A stretch of DNA of 64,000 nt, taken from assembly GCF_002101885.1 (NCBI RefSeq), contig NZ_LQPS01000014.1:16168-80167 (forward strand), read 5' to 3'. The position numbers and the translations under genes were made by a program. Below the pieces are notes generated by a model that saw only the letters and a program-made list of their open reading frames with translations, did not search any database and was not told where the DNA came from. Below are positions 55,387 to 64,000 of the stretch, piece after piece (positions within the stretch are counted from its first letter, which is position 1; each line of letters starts with the position of its first letter). The DNA is from Mycolicibacter senuensis (GTDB taxonomy: Bacteria; Actinomycetota; Actinomycetes; Mycobacteriales; Mycobacteriaceae).

Positions 55387-56688
55387 GTGGACACCCGCGC
55401 ACCCGCATCGCTGTGGCGATCGGCGCGCAGCCTGCCGGAGTTCTGGCGGCTGTTGGAGCTGCGTGCCGCCAGCCAGTTCGGCGACGGCTTGTTTCAGGCC
55501 GGCCTGGCCGGCGCCTTGCTGTTCAATCCTGATCGGGCCGCGGCGCCGTGGGCCATCGCGGGCGCGTTCGCCGTGCTGTTTTTGCCCTATTCGGTGCTGG
55601 GTCCGTTCGCGGGGGCGCTGCTGGACCGCTGGGATCGGCGAATGGTGCTGGTGGTGGCCAACGTCGCCCGGCTGGTGCTGGTGCTCGCCATCGCCGCGCT
55701 GTTGGCTGTCGGAGCCGGTGATCTGCCGGTGTTGTGCGCTGCCCTGATCGCCAACGGGTTCACCCGGTTCATCGCCTCCGGGTTGTCGGCGGCGCTGCCC
55801 CACGTCGTGCCGCGCGACAAGGTCGTCACGATGAACGCGCTGGCGATCGCGACCGGCGCCGTGGCGGCCTTCCTGGGCGCGAACTTCATGCTGGTGCCGC
55901 GCTGGCTGGTGGGTGCCGACGATCGCGGCGCGGCGTCGATCATCGCGGCGGTGGCGATCCCGGTCGCGATCGCCCTGGTGCTCTCGCTGCGTTTCGCCCG
56001 CCATGTGCTCGGTCCCGACGACACCAAGCGCGCCATCCACGGATCGGTGCTCTACGCGGTGACGACGGGCTGGCTGCACGGCATCCGGACGGTGCGCGAT
56101 CGGCCCACCGTGGCCGCGACGCTGTCGGGCCTGGCCGCACACCGGATGGCGTTCGGCATCAACACCCTGCTGGTGCTGGTGATGGTGCGCCACGTCGGCG
56201 AGCACACGGTTTCGGGGCTGGGCACCACGGCGTTGTTCATCGCCGCGTCCGGTGCGGGATCGTTTCTGGCCACCCTGCTCACGCCGCCTGCGGTCCACCG
56301 CTGGGGCCGCTACGCCACCGCCAACGGGGCGCTGGCGGCGGCGGCGGTGATCCAGCTCGCCGGGATCGGCTTGTACCTGCCGGTGCTGGTGCTTTGCGGA
56401 TTCCTGCTCGGGGCGGCCGGGCAGGTGGTCAAGCTGTGCGCCGACACCGCCATGCAGATCGACGTCGACGACGCGCTGCGCGGACATGTCTTCGCGGTGC
56501 AGGATTCGCTGTTCTGGGCTTCGTTCATCCTGGCCGTGTCGGCCACCGCGGCAGTGGTTCCCCCCGACGGGCAGGCGCCGTGGCTGATCGCGGCCGGAAC
56601 GCTGTTGTATCTGGCCGGCCTGGCGGGGCACAGCCTGATCGGGCGACCCCGGGATCCGGTGGGCGGCATACAGTACGGGCATGGCTGA
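55387..56688 (+). CDS. MFS transporter (Rv0037c-like)
   Basis: A 433-residue permease with about twelve hydrophobic helices and a cytoplasmic motif '[20 protein letters not shown]', the MFS loop 2-3 signature in its drug-exporter-like form. The N-terminal '[20 protein letters not shown]' is typical of this actinobacterial group. The substrate is unknown. It starts at GTG 55387 (TTG 55384 also in frame). The next gene starts 8 bp before its stop. Confidence 0.9.
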   Translation: MDTRAPASLWRSARSLPEFWRLLELRAASQFGDGLFQAGLAGALLFNPDRAAAPWAIAGAFAVLFLPYSVLGPFAGALLDRWDRRMVLVVANVARLVLVLAIAALLAVGAGDLPVLCAALIANGFTRFIASGLSAALPHVVPRDKVVTMNALAIATGAVAAFLGANFMLVPRWLVGADDRGAASIIAAVAIPVAIALVLSLRFARHVLGPDDTKRAIHGSVLYAVTTGWLHGIRTVRDRPTVAATLSGLAAHRMAFGINTLLVLVMVRHVGEHTVSGLGTTALFIAASGAGSFLATLLTPPAVHRWGRYATANGALAAAAVIQLAGIGLYLPVLVLCGFLLGAAGQVVKLCADTAMQIDVDDALRGHVFAVQDSLFWASFILAVSATAAVVPPDGQAPWLIAAGTLLYLAGLAGHSLIGRPRDPVGGIQYGHG

Positions 56689-57454
56689 AACCGAACCGAT
56701 CGTCGCCGATCTGAGCGCCGAGAGCGACGACTTGGACGCGCTGGTGGCCCCCCTCACCGACAGTCAGTGGGGTGCGCCCACCCCGGCGGCGGGTTGGTCC
56801 ATCGCCCATCAGATCGCTCATCTGCTGTGGACGGACCGGGTCGCGTTGCTGGCCATCACCGACGAGGCCGGCTTCGGCGACCAACTCGCGGCGGCGATGG
56901 GCGACCCGACCGGCTTCGTCGACGCCGCTGCGGCCGAGCTGGCCAGCACCGCGCCGGCTGAGCTGCTGGCGGCCTGGCGATCGACGCGCGCCCAGCTGCA
57001 CGAAGCCCTCCTGGGCGTCGCCGATGGCCGCAAGCTGCCGTGGTTCGGCCCGCCGATGAGCGCGGCGTCCATGGCCACCGCGCGCCTGATGGAGACCTGG
57101 GCGCACGGCCTGGACGTGGCCGACGCGCTCGGGGTGCGACGGACCGCAACCGCGCGGTTGCGGTCGATCGCGCATCTGGGGGTGCGGACCCGCGACTACG
57201 CGTTCACCGTGCACAACCTGACGCCGCCCGGCGAACCGTTTCACGTGGAACTACACGCGCCCGGTGGCGGGGTGTGGGCGTGGGGACCGGTGAACGCCGA
57301 GCAGCGGGTGACCGGTTCGGCCGAGCATTTCTGTTTCCTGGTCACCCAGCGCCGTCCGCTGGCAGACCTCGATCTCGCGGCGCACGGCGAGGACGCGCAC
57401 CGCTGGCTGGAGATCGCCCAAGCTTTCGCGGGGCCGCCCGGCTCCGGGCGATGA
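56681..57454 (+). CDS. TIGR03084-type mycothiol/DinB-fold metal-binding protein (Rv0036c-like)
   Basis: A 257-residue protein with an N-terminal DinB/MDMPI-like four-helix bundle. Candidate metal ligands are His in '[20 protein letters not shown]' and '[15 protein letters not shown]'. The C-terminal domain has the SCP2-like pattern '[16 protein letters not shown]'. Related proteins are mycothiol-dependent S-transferases or isomerases; the specific reaction is unknown. It is coupled to the MFS gene by an 8-bp overlap and is the same length as Rv0036c. Confidence 0.88.
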   Translation: MAETEPIVADLSAESDDLDALVAPLTDSQWGAPTPAAGWSIAHQIAHLLWTDRVALLAITDEAGFGDQLAAAMGDPTGFVDAAAAELASTAPAELLAAWRSTRAQLHEALLGVADGRKLPWFGPPMSAASMATARLMETWAHGLDVADALGVRRTATARLRSIAHLGVRTRDYAFTVHNLTPPGEPFHVELHAPGGGVWAWGPVNAEQRVTGSAEHFCFLVTQRRPLADLDLAAHGEDAHRWLEIAQAFAGPPGSGR

Positions 57455-57526
57455 GCGCGCCAGCGCGCAGCGAGCCGGAGCCAAACCAGCACCGCTCCGG
57501 GCGATGAGCGCGCCAGCGCGCAGCGA
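57441..57526. repeat. Two copies of a 33-bp direct repeat with internal palindrome
   Basis: An identical 33-bp unit occurs at 57441-57473 and 57494-57526 (53-bp period). It begins GCTCCGGGCGATGAGCGCGC and contains GCGCGCCAGCGCGC, which can fold as a tight hairpin. The first copy spans the end of the TIGR03084-type gene; the second sits between the two converging genes. The hairpins may terminate transcription from both sides. Confidence 0.6.
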
Positions 57527-57537
57527 AACCGGCGGCT

Positions 57538-58395
57538 TCAGAACCAGGCGAGGAACCCGCCCATGATCATCTCGGCCGAGTTCATCAAAGCCTGGAACAT
57601 GTTCACGTTGGCGGTGTCGATCATGTGGTAAACCGTGTCGCCGCTCACCGTCTGCGTCGCACTTGCGATCTCCTCCGGCGACAGGCCCAGGTATGCCAGG
57701 TGGTCGCTGAACATGCCAGCCGTTTGGTGGCCGTTGTCCCAGTTCGCGAAGCCGTCGCTGGACAGCGAGTAAACGTCGGCGGGGTACAGATCGTTCGGGG
57801 TGACCAGACCGATCACCGAGTCGATGTTCATCATCTCGGCGACCTGATAGACCATCGTGATCACGTCGTCGTGCCATTCTTCCGGCACCCACTGCAGCAG
57901 CGTGGGTATGAAGCCGCTCAGGAAGCCGCCCTCGGCGGCGCTGTCCCCGACCATCACGAAATGCAGTGCGCCCTTGGGGATGTCCGTTTCCTCAGCGAGT
58001 CGCTCCATGGCCAGACCCGCGGCGACATTGGCCTGCGAGTACCCGAATATGTACAGCGGGTCCTCGGAGTCGAAGTCGCCGCCTTCCCATCGAGTCTTGA
58101 TCGCGTCGACCAGGATGTCGGTGGCGCCCTTGATGCTGGCGTTCAGGTCATAGGTCTCTGGCACCTGCAGGAAGGTCGCGTCGCCGTCTTCGGGGAACCC
58201 GTTCGGCACCAGATACAGCTCTTTACTCAGATCGAGCCAGTTCTGATTCATCGCCGGAATCATGACCAGGGCTTCGGCGGCCAGGGCGTAGTCGAGGATG
58301 TGGTGGTCGGTGGCAGCAGCGGGGGCGGGAGCCGCCGTTGCTCCCGCGATGATTATCGGCGCCGACAGCAGCGCGCCCACGGTCGTCTTGTTCAC
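57538..58395 (-). CDS. Secreted PE-PPE-domain serine hydrolase
   Basis: A 285-residue protein with a signal peptide (about 1-28) and the PE-PPE C-terminal alpha/beta-hydrolase fold. The nucleophile elbow is GYSQA in 'PLYIFGYSQANVAAGLAMER', with 'HFVMVGDSAAEGGFLSGF' and 'NDLYPADVYSLSSDGFANWD' following as in this family. It lacks PE or PPE N-terminal domains. Family members are lipases/esterases or acyltransferases of the mycobacterial envelope. It sits alone between two convergent conserved blocks. Confidence 0.85.
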   Translation of the reverse strand: MNKTTVGALLSAPIIIAGATAAPAPAAATDHHILDYALAAEALVMIPAMNQNWLDLSKELYLVPNGFPEDGDATFLQVPETYDLNASIKGATDILVDAIKTRWEGGDFDSEDPLYIFGYSQANVAAGLAMERLAEETDIPKGALHFVMVGDSAAEGGFLSGFIPTLLQWVPEEWHDDVITMVYQVAEMMNIDSVIGLVTPNDLYPADVYSLSSDGFANWDNGHQTAGMFSDHLAYLGLSPEEIASATQTVSGDTVYHMIDTANVNMFQALMNSAEMIMGGFLAWF

Positions 58396-58682
58396 AAGTT
58401 CCTCCCCCGATGTTGCGGTAACCTGACGGCGATCGGCCCTATCCGAGTGTCAACCGCGTAGCTGTGCGACAAGAGGGCTTTCCCGTACGCACATTAACTT
58501 ATGCGCTCCAGCCGGTGGAGTCCACTTGAGGGATGCTACAGGTCGTTCCTGGGTGCGAAAGCTCATAAAAATGTCGATAAGTCTCCGATCAGATCCGAAC
58601 GGTTGTTCGGAATCCCGGCGCGTTGGCCGGCCGCCGGGCCCGGTTTGCGGGCGCAACCACGGGCCCGCTTAACAACCGGGGC
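58396..58682. other. Non-coding gap, nothing recognised
   Basis: A 287-bp stretch upstream of the PE-PPE hydrolase gene. It is less GC-rich than its surroundings around 58480-58610 and probably contains the hydrolase promoter. No open reading frame with a credible start, repeat or operator was seen. Confidence 0.4.
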
Positions 58683-59210
58683 TCACAACGGCGTGGCCCC
58701 GTCGGCGGCTCCGTCGCCGTCAGCGTCGGTCAGCTTGATGTCCCAGCGCCCGTCGCCGTCGGTGTCGACGTAGGCGGCGCGGTAGCCACCCGATCCATCG
58801 CCGATCAGCACCCGGTCGGCTCGGCCGTCGCCGTCGGAGTCGAGCAGCCGGTCGTTGACCCGGCCGTCGCCGTCGAAATCCACCAGCGGCCCACCGAGGT
58901 GCTCGACGTCGTCGAGTCCCGACCACCGCAGCCCGCCCGACCGGCCTGCCGAGCTCGCCGCCAGGCCGTGTCCCCACGTGCCCGACCCGTCGTCGGTGAA
59001 GTAGGCCTCCGGGGTGCCGTCGTCGTCGAGGTCCAGCACCAGGTGGTCGGCCACCCCGTCCCCGTCGAGGTCGACCAACGCGTCGTCGCGCAATCCGTCG
59101 CCGTCGAAATCGAGGCCGATCGCATCGGCCACGCCGTCGCCGTCGAGATCGAGGTCGGGAGGCCCGGTCCACATCGTCGCACCGTCACCGTCGCCCAGGC
59201 AGTAGTCCAT
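58683..59210 (-). CDS. DxDGDG-repeat protein (Rv3906c-like)
   Basis: A 175-residue protein made almost entirely of repeats such as DLDGDGVAD, DFDGDGLRD, DSDGDGRAD and DTDGDGRWD, at least seven copies. The repeats resemble thrombospondin type 3/EF-hand-like calcium-binding loops. No signal peptide is seen with the ATG 59210 start. It follows pcnA on the same strand with a 25-bp gap, as the Rv3906c-Rv3907c pair does in M. tuberculosis. Calcium binding is likely from the motif; the biological role is unknown. Confidence 0.8.
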   Translation of the reverse strand: MDYCLGDGDGATMWTGPPDLDLDGDGVADAIGLDFDGDGLRDDALVDLDGDGVADHLVLDLDDDGTPEAYFTDDGSGTWGHGLAASSAGRSGGLRWSGLDDVEHLGGPLVDFDGDGRVNDRLLDSDGDGRADRVLIGDGSGGYRAAYVDTDGDGRWDIKLTDADGDGAADGATPL

Positions 59211-59235
59211 ACCCGGATCAGACGTGCCGGCGCCG

Positions 59236-60690
59236 CTAGCGGTTCCGCTGCGTCTGCCACCACGCCAGCAGTTCAGCCGTCGCCTCGTCCCGCGACAACG
59301 GCCCCCGCTCCAAGCGCAACTCCTTGAGGAAGCTCCACGCCCGCCCCACCTGCGGGCCGGCCGGAATACCGAGCAGCGCCATGATCTCGTTGCCGTCCAG
59401 ATCCGGCCGCACCCGCTGCAGGTCCTCCTGCTCGGCCAGCGCGGCGATGCGCGCTTCGAGCTGGTCGTAGTTGGCCTGCAGGCGCGCCGCCCGCCGCTTG
59501 TTTCGGGTGGTGCAGTCCGCGCGGACCAGCTTGTGCAGCCGGCCCAGCAACGGTCCCGCATCGGTGACGTAGCGCCGCACGGCCGAATCGGTCCACTTTC
59601 CGTCGCCGTAGCCGTGGAAGCGCAGGTGCAGATACACCAGCTGCGAGACGTCGTCGACCATCTGCTTGGAGTAGCGCAGCGCGCGCATCCGCTTACGCAC
59701 CATCTTGGCCCCCACCACCTCGTGGTGGTGAAAGCTCACCCCACCGTCGGGCTCATGGCGGCGGGTGTCGGGCTTACCGATGTCGTGCAGTAGCGCCGCC
59801 CAGCGCAGCACCAGATCGGGGCCGCCTTCGGGGCCGGGGTCCTCGAGCTCGATCGCCTGCCGCAGCACGGTCAGGGAATGCTGATAGACGTCCTTGTGCT
59901 GGTGATGCTCGTCGATGGCCATCCGCATCGCGCCGACCTCGGGCAACACCACATCACCCATTCCGCTGGCCACCATCAGGTCGACGCCGGCGCCCGGATC
60001 GGCGCCCAACAACAGTTTGTCCAGTTCGGCGGCCACCCGCTCGGGAGTGATGCGGGAAAGCTGCTGGGCCATCTCGTCGATGGCGGCGCGCACCCGCGGC
60101 GCCACGGTGAAGCCGAGTTGGGCGACGAACCGGGCGGCGCGCAGCATCCGCAGCGGGTCGTCTCCGAAGGAGTCCTGCGGTGCCATCGGGGTGTCCAGCA
60201 CCTTGTCTCGTAACGCCGCCAGACCGCCAAGCGGGTCGAGGAACTCCCCCGGACCGGCTCCGGTGATGCGGACCGCCATCGCGTTGGCGGTGAAATCCCG
60301 TCGCACCAGATCCTCGTGCAACGAATCCCCAAAGCGCACTTCGGGATTGCGTGACACCCGATCATATTTGTCAGCCCGGAACGTGGTGATCTCCACGCGG
60401 TACCCGTGCAGACCGGCGCCGATGGTGCCGAACTCGATCCCGGTGTCCCACAGCGCCTCGGCGCGGCCCCGCAACAGCTGCTGCACTTGCTCCGGGCGAG
60501 CGTCGGTGGTGAAGTCCAGGTCGGGGCTGGACCGGCCCAGCAGGGCGTCGCGGACCGAGCCGCCCACCAGGTACAGCTGGTGGCCGGCCGCATCGAACAT
60601 GGCGCCGAGGTCGCGCAGCAGCTCGGCATGCCGGTTCAGGGCGACCGCCGCCGCTGTCAGCAGGTCGGCATCCTGGTGGGTGTCGGGCAC
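59236..60690 (-). CDS. pcnA: CCA-adding tRNA nucleotidyltransferase / poly(A) polymerase family
   Basis: A 484-residue enzyme with the class II nucleotidyltransferase head 'YLVGGSVRDALLGRSSPDLD' and FTTDARPEQ, the RRDFTANAMAV segment and an HD domain ('WAALLHDIGKPDTRRHE'). In mycobacteria this gene (Rv3907c) is annotated pcnA; the presence of the HD domain favours CCA addition or repair of tRNA 3' ends. It diverges from mutT4 across about 220 bp. Confidence 0.94.
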   Translation of the reverse strand: MPDTHQDADLLTAAAVALNRHAELLRDLGAMFDAAGHQLYLVGGSVRDALLGRSSPDLDFTTDARPEQVQQLLRGRAEALWDTGIEFGTIGAGLHGYRVEITTFRADKYDRVSRNPEVRFGDSLHEDLVRRDFTANAMAVRITGAGPGEFLDPLGGLAALRDKVLDTPMAPQDSFGDDPLRMLRAARFVAQLGFTVAPRVRAAIDEMAQQLSRITPERVAAELDKLLLGADPGAGVDLMVASGMGDVVLPEVGAMRMAIDEHHQHKDVYQHSLTVLRQAIELEDPGPEGGPDLVLRWAALLHDIGKPDTRRHEPDGGVSFHHHEVVGAKMVRKRMRALRYSKQMVDDVSQLVYLHLRFHGYGDGKWTDSAVRRYVTDAGPLLGRLHKLVRADCTTRNKRRAARLQANYDQLEARIAALAEQEDLQRVRPDLDGNEIMALLGIPAGPQVGRAWSFLKELRLERGPLSRDEATAELLAWWQTQRNR

Positions 60691-60911
60691 GTTCGATGAG
60701 CTTAGACGGTGGGGCGGGGGCAGGGGGTCTCACTCCCGGCCGCCGGTGAGCGAGTGCGGCCCGGGCGGTTTCCCGTTGACGTCGCCGTCGATTTCGCACA
60801 CTCGGCGAACCGGGGACCGGCGGGCCGAGCCGGGCAGGCGGGTCGCCGCCGCCGACGCCGACCCGGCGAGGGAGGCCGGTGGGCTCGCCCGTGCCAGCTA
60901 CTATCACATGG

Positions 60912-61667
60912 GTGTCGGCCGACGGCGGAGAAGCCAATCCGGGACGGCGCCGCAGGCGGCGCCGTGGTCGACGCACTTCAGGTCCGAAAACCAACCACAC
61001 GGAGGCCGCGGCCACCGAAAGCGCGGCCGCCACGCCCGGCCGCTCGGTGCAGCGCCGGCCCCGCACCGCACGTCACGGCCCGGAGCGGCTGCGCACCGTG
61101 CACGAGACCTCGGCCGGTGGCCTGGTCGTCGACGGTATCGACGGGCCGCGGAAGGATCAGGTCGCGGCGCTGATCGGACGCATCGACCGCCGCGGCAGAA
61201 TGCTGTGGTCGCTGCCCAAGGGCCACATCGAGGTCGGTGAGACCGCCGAGCAGACCGCGATCCGCGAGGTCGCCGAGGAAACCGGCGTCCAGGGCGACGT
61301 GCTGGCGGCGCTGGGCAGCATCGACTACTGGTTCGTCACCGAGGGCCGCCGGGTGCACAAGACCGTGCACCACTACCTGCTGCGGTTCTCCAGTGGAGAA
61401 CTGTGCGACGACGACGTGGAGGTCACCGAGGTGGCGTGGGTGCCGATCCGGGAGCTGCCGTCCCGGTTGGCCTACGCCGACGAACGCCGGCTGGCCGTGG
61501 TCGCCGACGAACTGATCGACCGGCTGCAGGCCGACGGCCCGGCCGCGCTGCCGCCGCTGCCGGTGACCGCGCCATGGCGGCGCCCGCAGACGCATTCCCG
61601 CGCCCGCCGCTCGCGCCCCGACGGCCGCGCACCGGACCGGAAGAACGGTCGCGGGCTGGACCCGTGA
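60912..61667 (+). CDS. mutT4: Nudix hydrolase MutT4
   Basis: A 251-residue Nudix protein. The Nudix box is complete (GHIEVGE ... REVAEETGV, about 104-126). The N-terminal 45 residues are very basic with an [10 protein letters not shown] run, and the C-terminal tail is basic and disordered. The start is GTG 60912 (VSADGGEA), matching M. tuberculosis Rv3908; an upstream in-frame start adds unrelated residues. Its stop overlaps the next start (GTGA). Confidence 0.92.
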   Translation: MSADGGEANPGRRRRRRRGRRTSGPKTNHTEAAATESAAATPGRSVQRRPRTARHGPERLRTVHETSAGGLVVDGIDGPRKDQVAALIGRIDRRGRMLWSLPKGHIEVGETAEQTAIREVAEETGVQGDVLAALGSIDYWFVTEGRRVHKTVHHYLLRFSSGELCDDDVEVTEVAWVPIRELPSRLAYADERRLAVVADELIDRLQADGPAALPPLPVTAPWRRPQTHSRARRSRPDGRAPDRKNGRGLDP

Positions 61668-64000
61668 TCCGCACCCGACGTAGCGGTGGGGGCAGGCGGC
61701 CCGCCTTGTCAGTGCCCCGCACGGCCCCTCGGGCGGTCGTGGCCGCCTTCCTGATGGCCCTGGGCGTGGCGCTCGGCTCCGCCGTCGCCCCGCATGCCAC
61801 GGCCGGCGAGCCCGGCGGGGTGTCGTTCGTGCAGGTCCGTGTCGATCAGGTCACCCCGGAGGTGATCACCACCTCCAGCGTCCCGGTCGTCACCGTCTCC
61901 GGCACCGTGAGCAATGTCGGCGACCGCCCGGTGCGCGACGTGATGGTGCGCCTCGAGCAGGCCGGCGCCGTCGCGTCGTCGGCCGGTTTGCGCACCAACC
62001 TCGCCGGCAGCAATGACCAATACCGGCCGGTGGGCCCGTTCGCCACGGTGGCGACCGAATTGCAACGCGGCCAGGAGGCCCGCTTCACCCTGTCGGCTCC
62101 GCTGCGCTCGACGACCCAACCGGCGTTGAGCGTGGACCGTCCGGGTATCTATCCGCTGCTGGTCAATGTCAACGGCACGCCCGACTACGGCGAGCCGGCC
62201 CGCCTCGACGACGCCCGCTTCCTGCTGCCGGTAACCGGCCTGCCCAAAACCGAGACCGACGCCGATCCGCTCTCCGGCGCCGTCGCCCCCGACACCTCCC
62301 GGCCGGTGCGGCTGACCATGTTGTGGCCGCTGGCCGACCGGCCCCGGCTCACCCCCGGGGCGCCCGGCGGCAGCCTTCCGGTTCGGCTCACCGACGACGA
62401 CCTGGCGCGTTCGCTGGCCCCGGGCGGCCGGCTCGACGCCCTGCTGTCCGCCGCCGAGTTCGCCACCAGCCCGACCGTCGACGGCGGCGGCGTCGTCAGT
62501 CAGGCGCTGTGCCTGGCGATCGACCCCGACCTGTTGGTCACGGTCAACGCGATGACCCGGGGCTACGTGGTCGCCGACTCCCCTGAAGGCACCGCCTCGC
62601 ATCCCGGCACCGGGCAGGCGGCCGCCACGACCTGGCTGGAGCGACTGCGCCGGCTGGCGCATCGCAGCTGTGTCACCGCGACCCCGTACGCGCAGGCCGA
62701 CCTCGACGCACTGGCCCGGGTCGGCGACCCCGGCCTCGATGCGATCGCGGTGAGCCGGCCCTCCGACATCGTCGACCGGATCCTGCAGGTGACGTCGACC
62801 CGCGGCGCGATCGTGCTCGGCGACGGCAAGCTCACGGCCGGCACCGCCGACCTGATCAGCGCCGAGGGCGACACCGTGGTCATCACCGCCGGTGACTGTT
62901 CCGCCCAGGACTCCGCCACCGCCGACGTCACCCCGCGGCGGGTGTCGCCGAAACTGGTCGTCGCGCCGTACGACCCGGCCGTCGGCGCGGCATTGGCCGG
63001 CATGGGCACCGACCCGGTGGCCCCCACCTACCTCGACGGCTCCCTGACCGTCCGGCTGCACCATGACTCCGCGCTGGCCCGCCGGCAGGATGCCCTGGGA
63101 GCCCTGCTGTGGCGGGGGCTGGAGGCCCCGGAGGGCCCCGGCGAGCCGCGCGACCAGATCTTGATGCCCCCGGCGTACTGGAAGCCACGCGTCGACGATG
63201 CCCAGGCCGTGCTGACCACGGTGGGCACCGCGCTGCGGTCCGGGTTGGCGGTCCCGCGGCCGCTGAGTGCGCTGATCTCCGAATCGCAGGGCGTCACCGC
63301 CGCACCGGCGCATCCGCTACCGGCCGAACAGGTGGTGGGCGGCTTCGGAGCGGACATCATCGGCGCCGTCACCGGCGACATCGGTCGGCTGTGGGCCTTG
63401 ACGTCGGCGCTGACCACCGACGTCCGCACCGGCCTGACCGGCGAGCAGTACACCGCGCCCCTCGCCGAGGACATGCTGCGCGCACTGAGCCAGTCCGAAC
63501 CGCTCGACGTGCGCGCCGGCGTGGCAGCGCAGCGGTTGTCGATCGTCGGCGACACCGTCGCGGATCTGATCAGCGCGGTCACCATCGTCAACCCGGCCGG
63601 CTCCTACACGCTGGCCACCGAGCACAGCCCGCTGCCGCTGGCACTGCGCAACGACCTGGCGGTGCCCATCCGGGTACGGCTGCACGTCGACGCGCCGCCC
63701 GGGATGACGGTGGCCGACATGGGCGATCTGGAACTGCCCCCGGGGTACCTGCCACTGCGGGTCCCGGTGGAGGTGCGGGTCAACCAGCACTTCGTCGTCG
63801 ACGTGGCGCTGCAGACCCCGGACGGGCTGCCGCTGGGCGAGTCGGCGCGGCTGTCGGTGCACTCGAACGCCTACGGCATGGTGTTGTTCCTGATCACCAT
63901 GACGGCAGCGGCCGCGCTCACCGTGCTGACCGCGCGCCGGCTGTGGCACCGCTTCCGCGGCCAGCCCGACCGCGCCGACTTGGACCGCCCCCGCCCACCC
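61664..64000 (+). CDS. DUF6049 membrane-anchored secreted protein (Rv3909-like), cut by window end
   Basis: 779 codons are open from GTG 61664 to the end of the window with no stop. A signal peptide is visible (basic start, then '[19 protein letters not shown]', cleavage near ATAGE). A long extracytoplasmic region begins '[18 protein letters not shown]', with CARDB-like beta domains ('[20 protein letters not shown]'). A C-terminal membrane helix ('[20 protein letters not shown]') is followed by a basic tail, so only a few residues are missing (Rv3909 is about 800 long). It overlaps mutT4 by 4 bp and in mycobacteria precedes the MviN-type lipid II flippase gene, suggesting an envelope role. 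Confidence 0.88.
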   Translation, partial: MIRTRRSGGGRRPALSVPRTAPRAVVAAFLMALGVALGSAVAPHATAGEPGGVSFVQVRVDQVTPEVITTSSVPVVTVSGTVSNVGDRPVRDVMVRLEQAGAVASSAGLRTNLAGSNDQYRPVGPFATVATELQRGQEARFTLSAPLRSTTQPALSVDRPGIYPLLVNVNGTPDYGEPARLDDARFLLPVTGLPKTETDADPLSGAVAPDTSRPVRLTMLWPLADRPRLTPGAPGGSLPVRLTDDDLARSLAPGGRLDALLSAAEFATSPTVDGGGVVSQALCLAIDPDLLVTVNAMTRGYVVADSPEGTASHPGTGQAAATTWLERLRRLAHRSCVTATPYAQADLDALARVGDPGLDAIAVSRPSDIVDRILQVTSTRGAIVLGDGKLTAGTADLISAEGDTVVITAGDCSAQDSATADVTPRRVSPKLVVAPYDPAVGAALAGMGTDPVAPTYLDGSLTVRLHHDSALARRQDALGALLWRGLEAPEGPGEPRDQILMPPAYWKPRVDDAQAVLTTVGTALRSGLAVPRPLSALISESQGVTAAPAHPLPAEQVVGGFGADIIGAVTGDIGRLWALTSALTTDVRTGLTGEQYTAPLAEDMLRALSQSEPLDVRAGVAAQRLSIVGDTVADLISAVTIVNPAGSYTLATEHSPLPLALRNDLAVPIRVRLHVDAPPGMTVADMGDLELPPGYLPLRVPVEVRVNQHFVVDVALQTPDGLPLGESARLSVHSNAYGMVLFLITMTAAAALTVLTARRLWHRFRGQPDRADLDRPRPP

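Noticed and set aside
57430..58682. The inversion junction as a rearrangement unique to this genome
   Set aside because: From memory the M. smegmatis locus order (dnaB, ponA1, ino1, leuS, pcnA in one run) is the same, so it is probably shared by many relatives.

Overview
The window is high-GC mycobacterial chromosome. It reads as a non-tuberculous Mycobacteriaceae genome (Mycolicibacterium/Mycolicibacter-like). The right-hand 35 kb is the dnaB-rplI-rpsR-ssb-rpsF-ponA1-ino1-leuS-pcnA-mutT4 block that flanks the replication origin in mycobacteria, and many proteins closely match their M. tuberculosis counterparts as I remember them (Rv0058 back to Rv0036c, then Rv3906c-Rv3909). No rRNA, tRNA or CRISPR array was recognised.

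Positions 1-27300 are an accessory island of apparently nested mobile DNA. From right to left: a Tn7-like transposition operon (rhh regulator, tnsA, tnsB, tnsC, tniQ; 26885-20154, with 4-bp overlaps from tnsA onward); an orphan MbcA/ParS-type antitoxin-like gene; two tandem uracil-DNA-glycosylase-fold genes divergent from an HTH-DUF3883 nuclease-like gene; a two-helix membrane protein; and a type I restriction methylase gene (hsdM) cut off exactly after its NPPF catalytic motif. The cut is the edge of a Tn554-like element made of three tyrosine recombinases and a small coiled-coil TnpC-like protein. Downstream on the same strand, probably as cargo, lie a PLD-SNF2 helicase, a large N6-adenine methyltransferase, an unknown protein, an XRE-ImmA metalloprotease and a TIGR04141/DUF6119 protein. 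The rest of hsdM is not in the window, so the other end of this element should lie beyond position 1.

Positions 27300-29374 are a transition zone: an orphan XRE regulator, an FAD monooxygenase and an array of about 20-bp repeats resembling a transposon terminus, just downstream of dnaB.

Positions 29375-57454 are core genome: dnaB with two inteins (a class-3 mini-intein in the Walker A loop and a homing-endonuclease intein), the rplI-rpsR-ssb-rpsF cluster, a GT87 mannosyltransferase-like membrane protein, two tandem class A penicillin-binding proteins (ponA1 and a paralogue), DUF5318 and DUF1707 proteins, PadR, ino1, an alpha/beta hydrolase, an F420-type oxidoreductase, a glutamine-type ABC transporter, MarR, an SDR, leuS, mtc28, a Cys-rich membrane protein, YqgE, an MFS transporter and a TIGR03084-type protein.

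Positions 57455-64000 hold a PE-PPE-domain hydrolase, a DxDGDG-repeat protein, pcnA, mutT4 and a DUF6049 membrane protein that runs off the window. The junction near 57.5 kb, where Rv0036c-like meets Rv3906c-like genes, is where the gene order differs from M. tuberculosis by an origin-spanning inversion.
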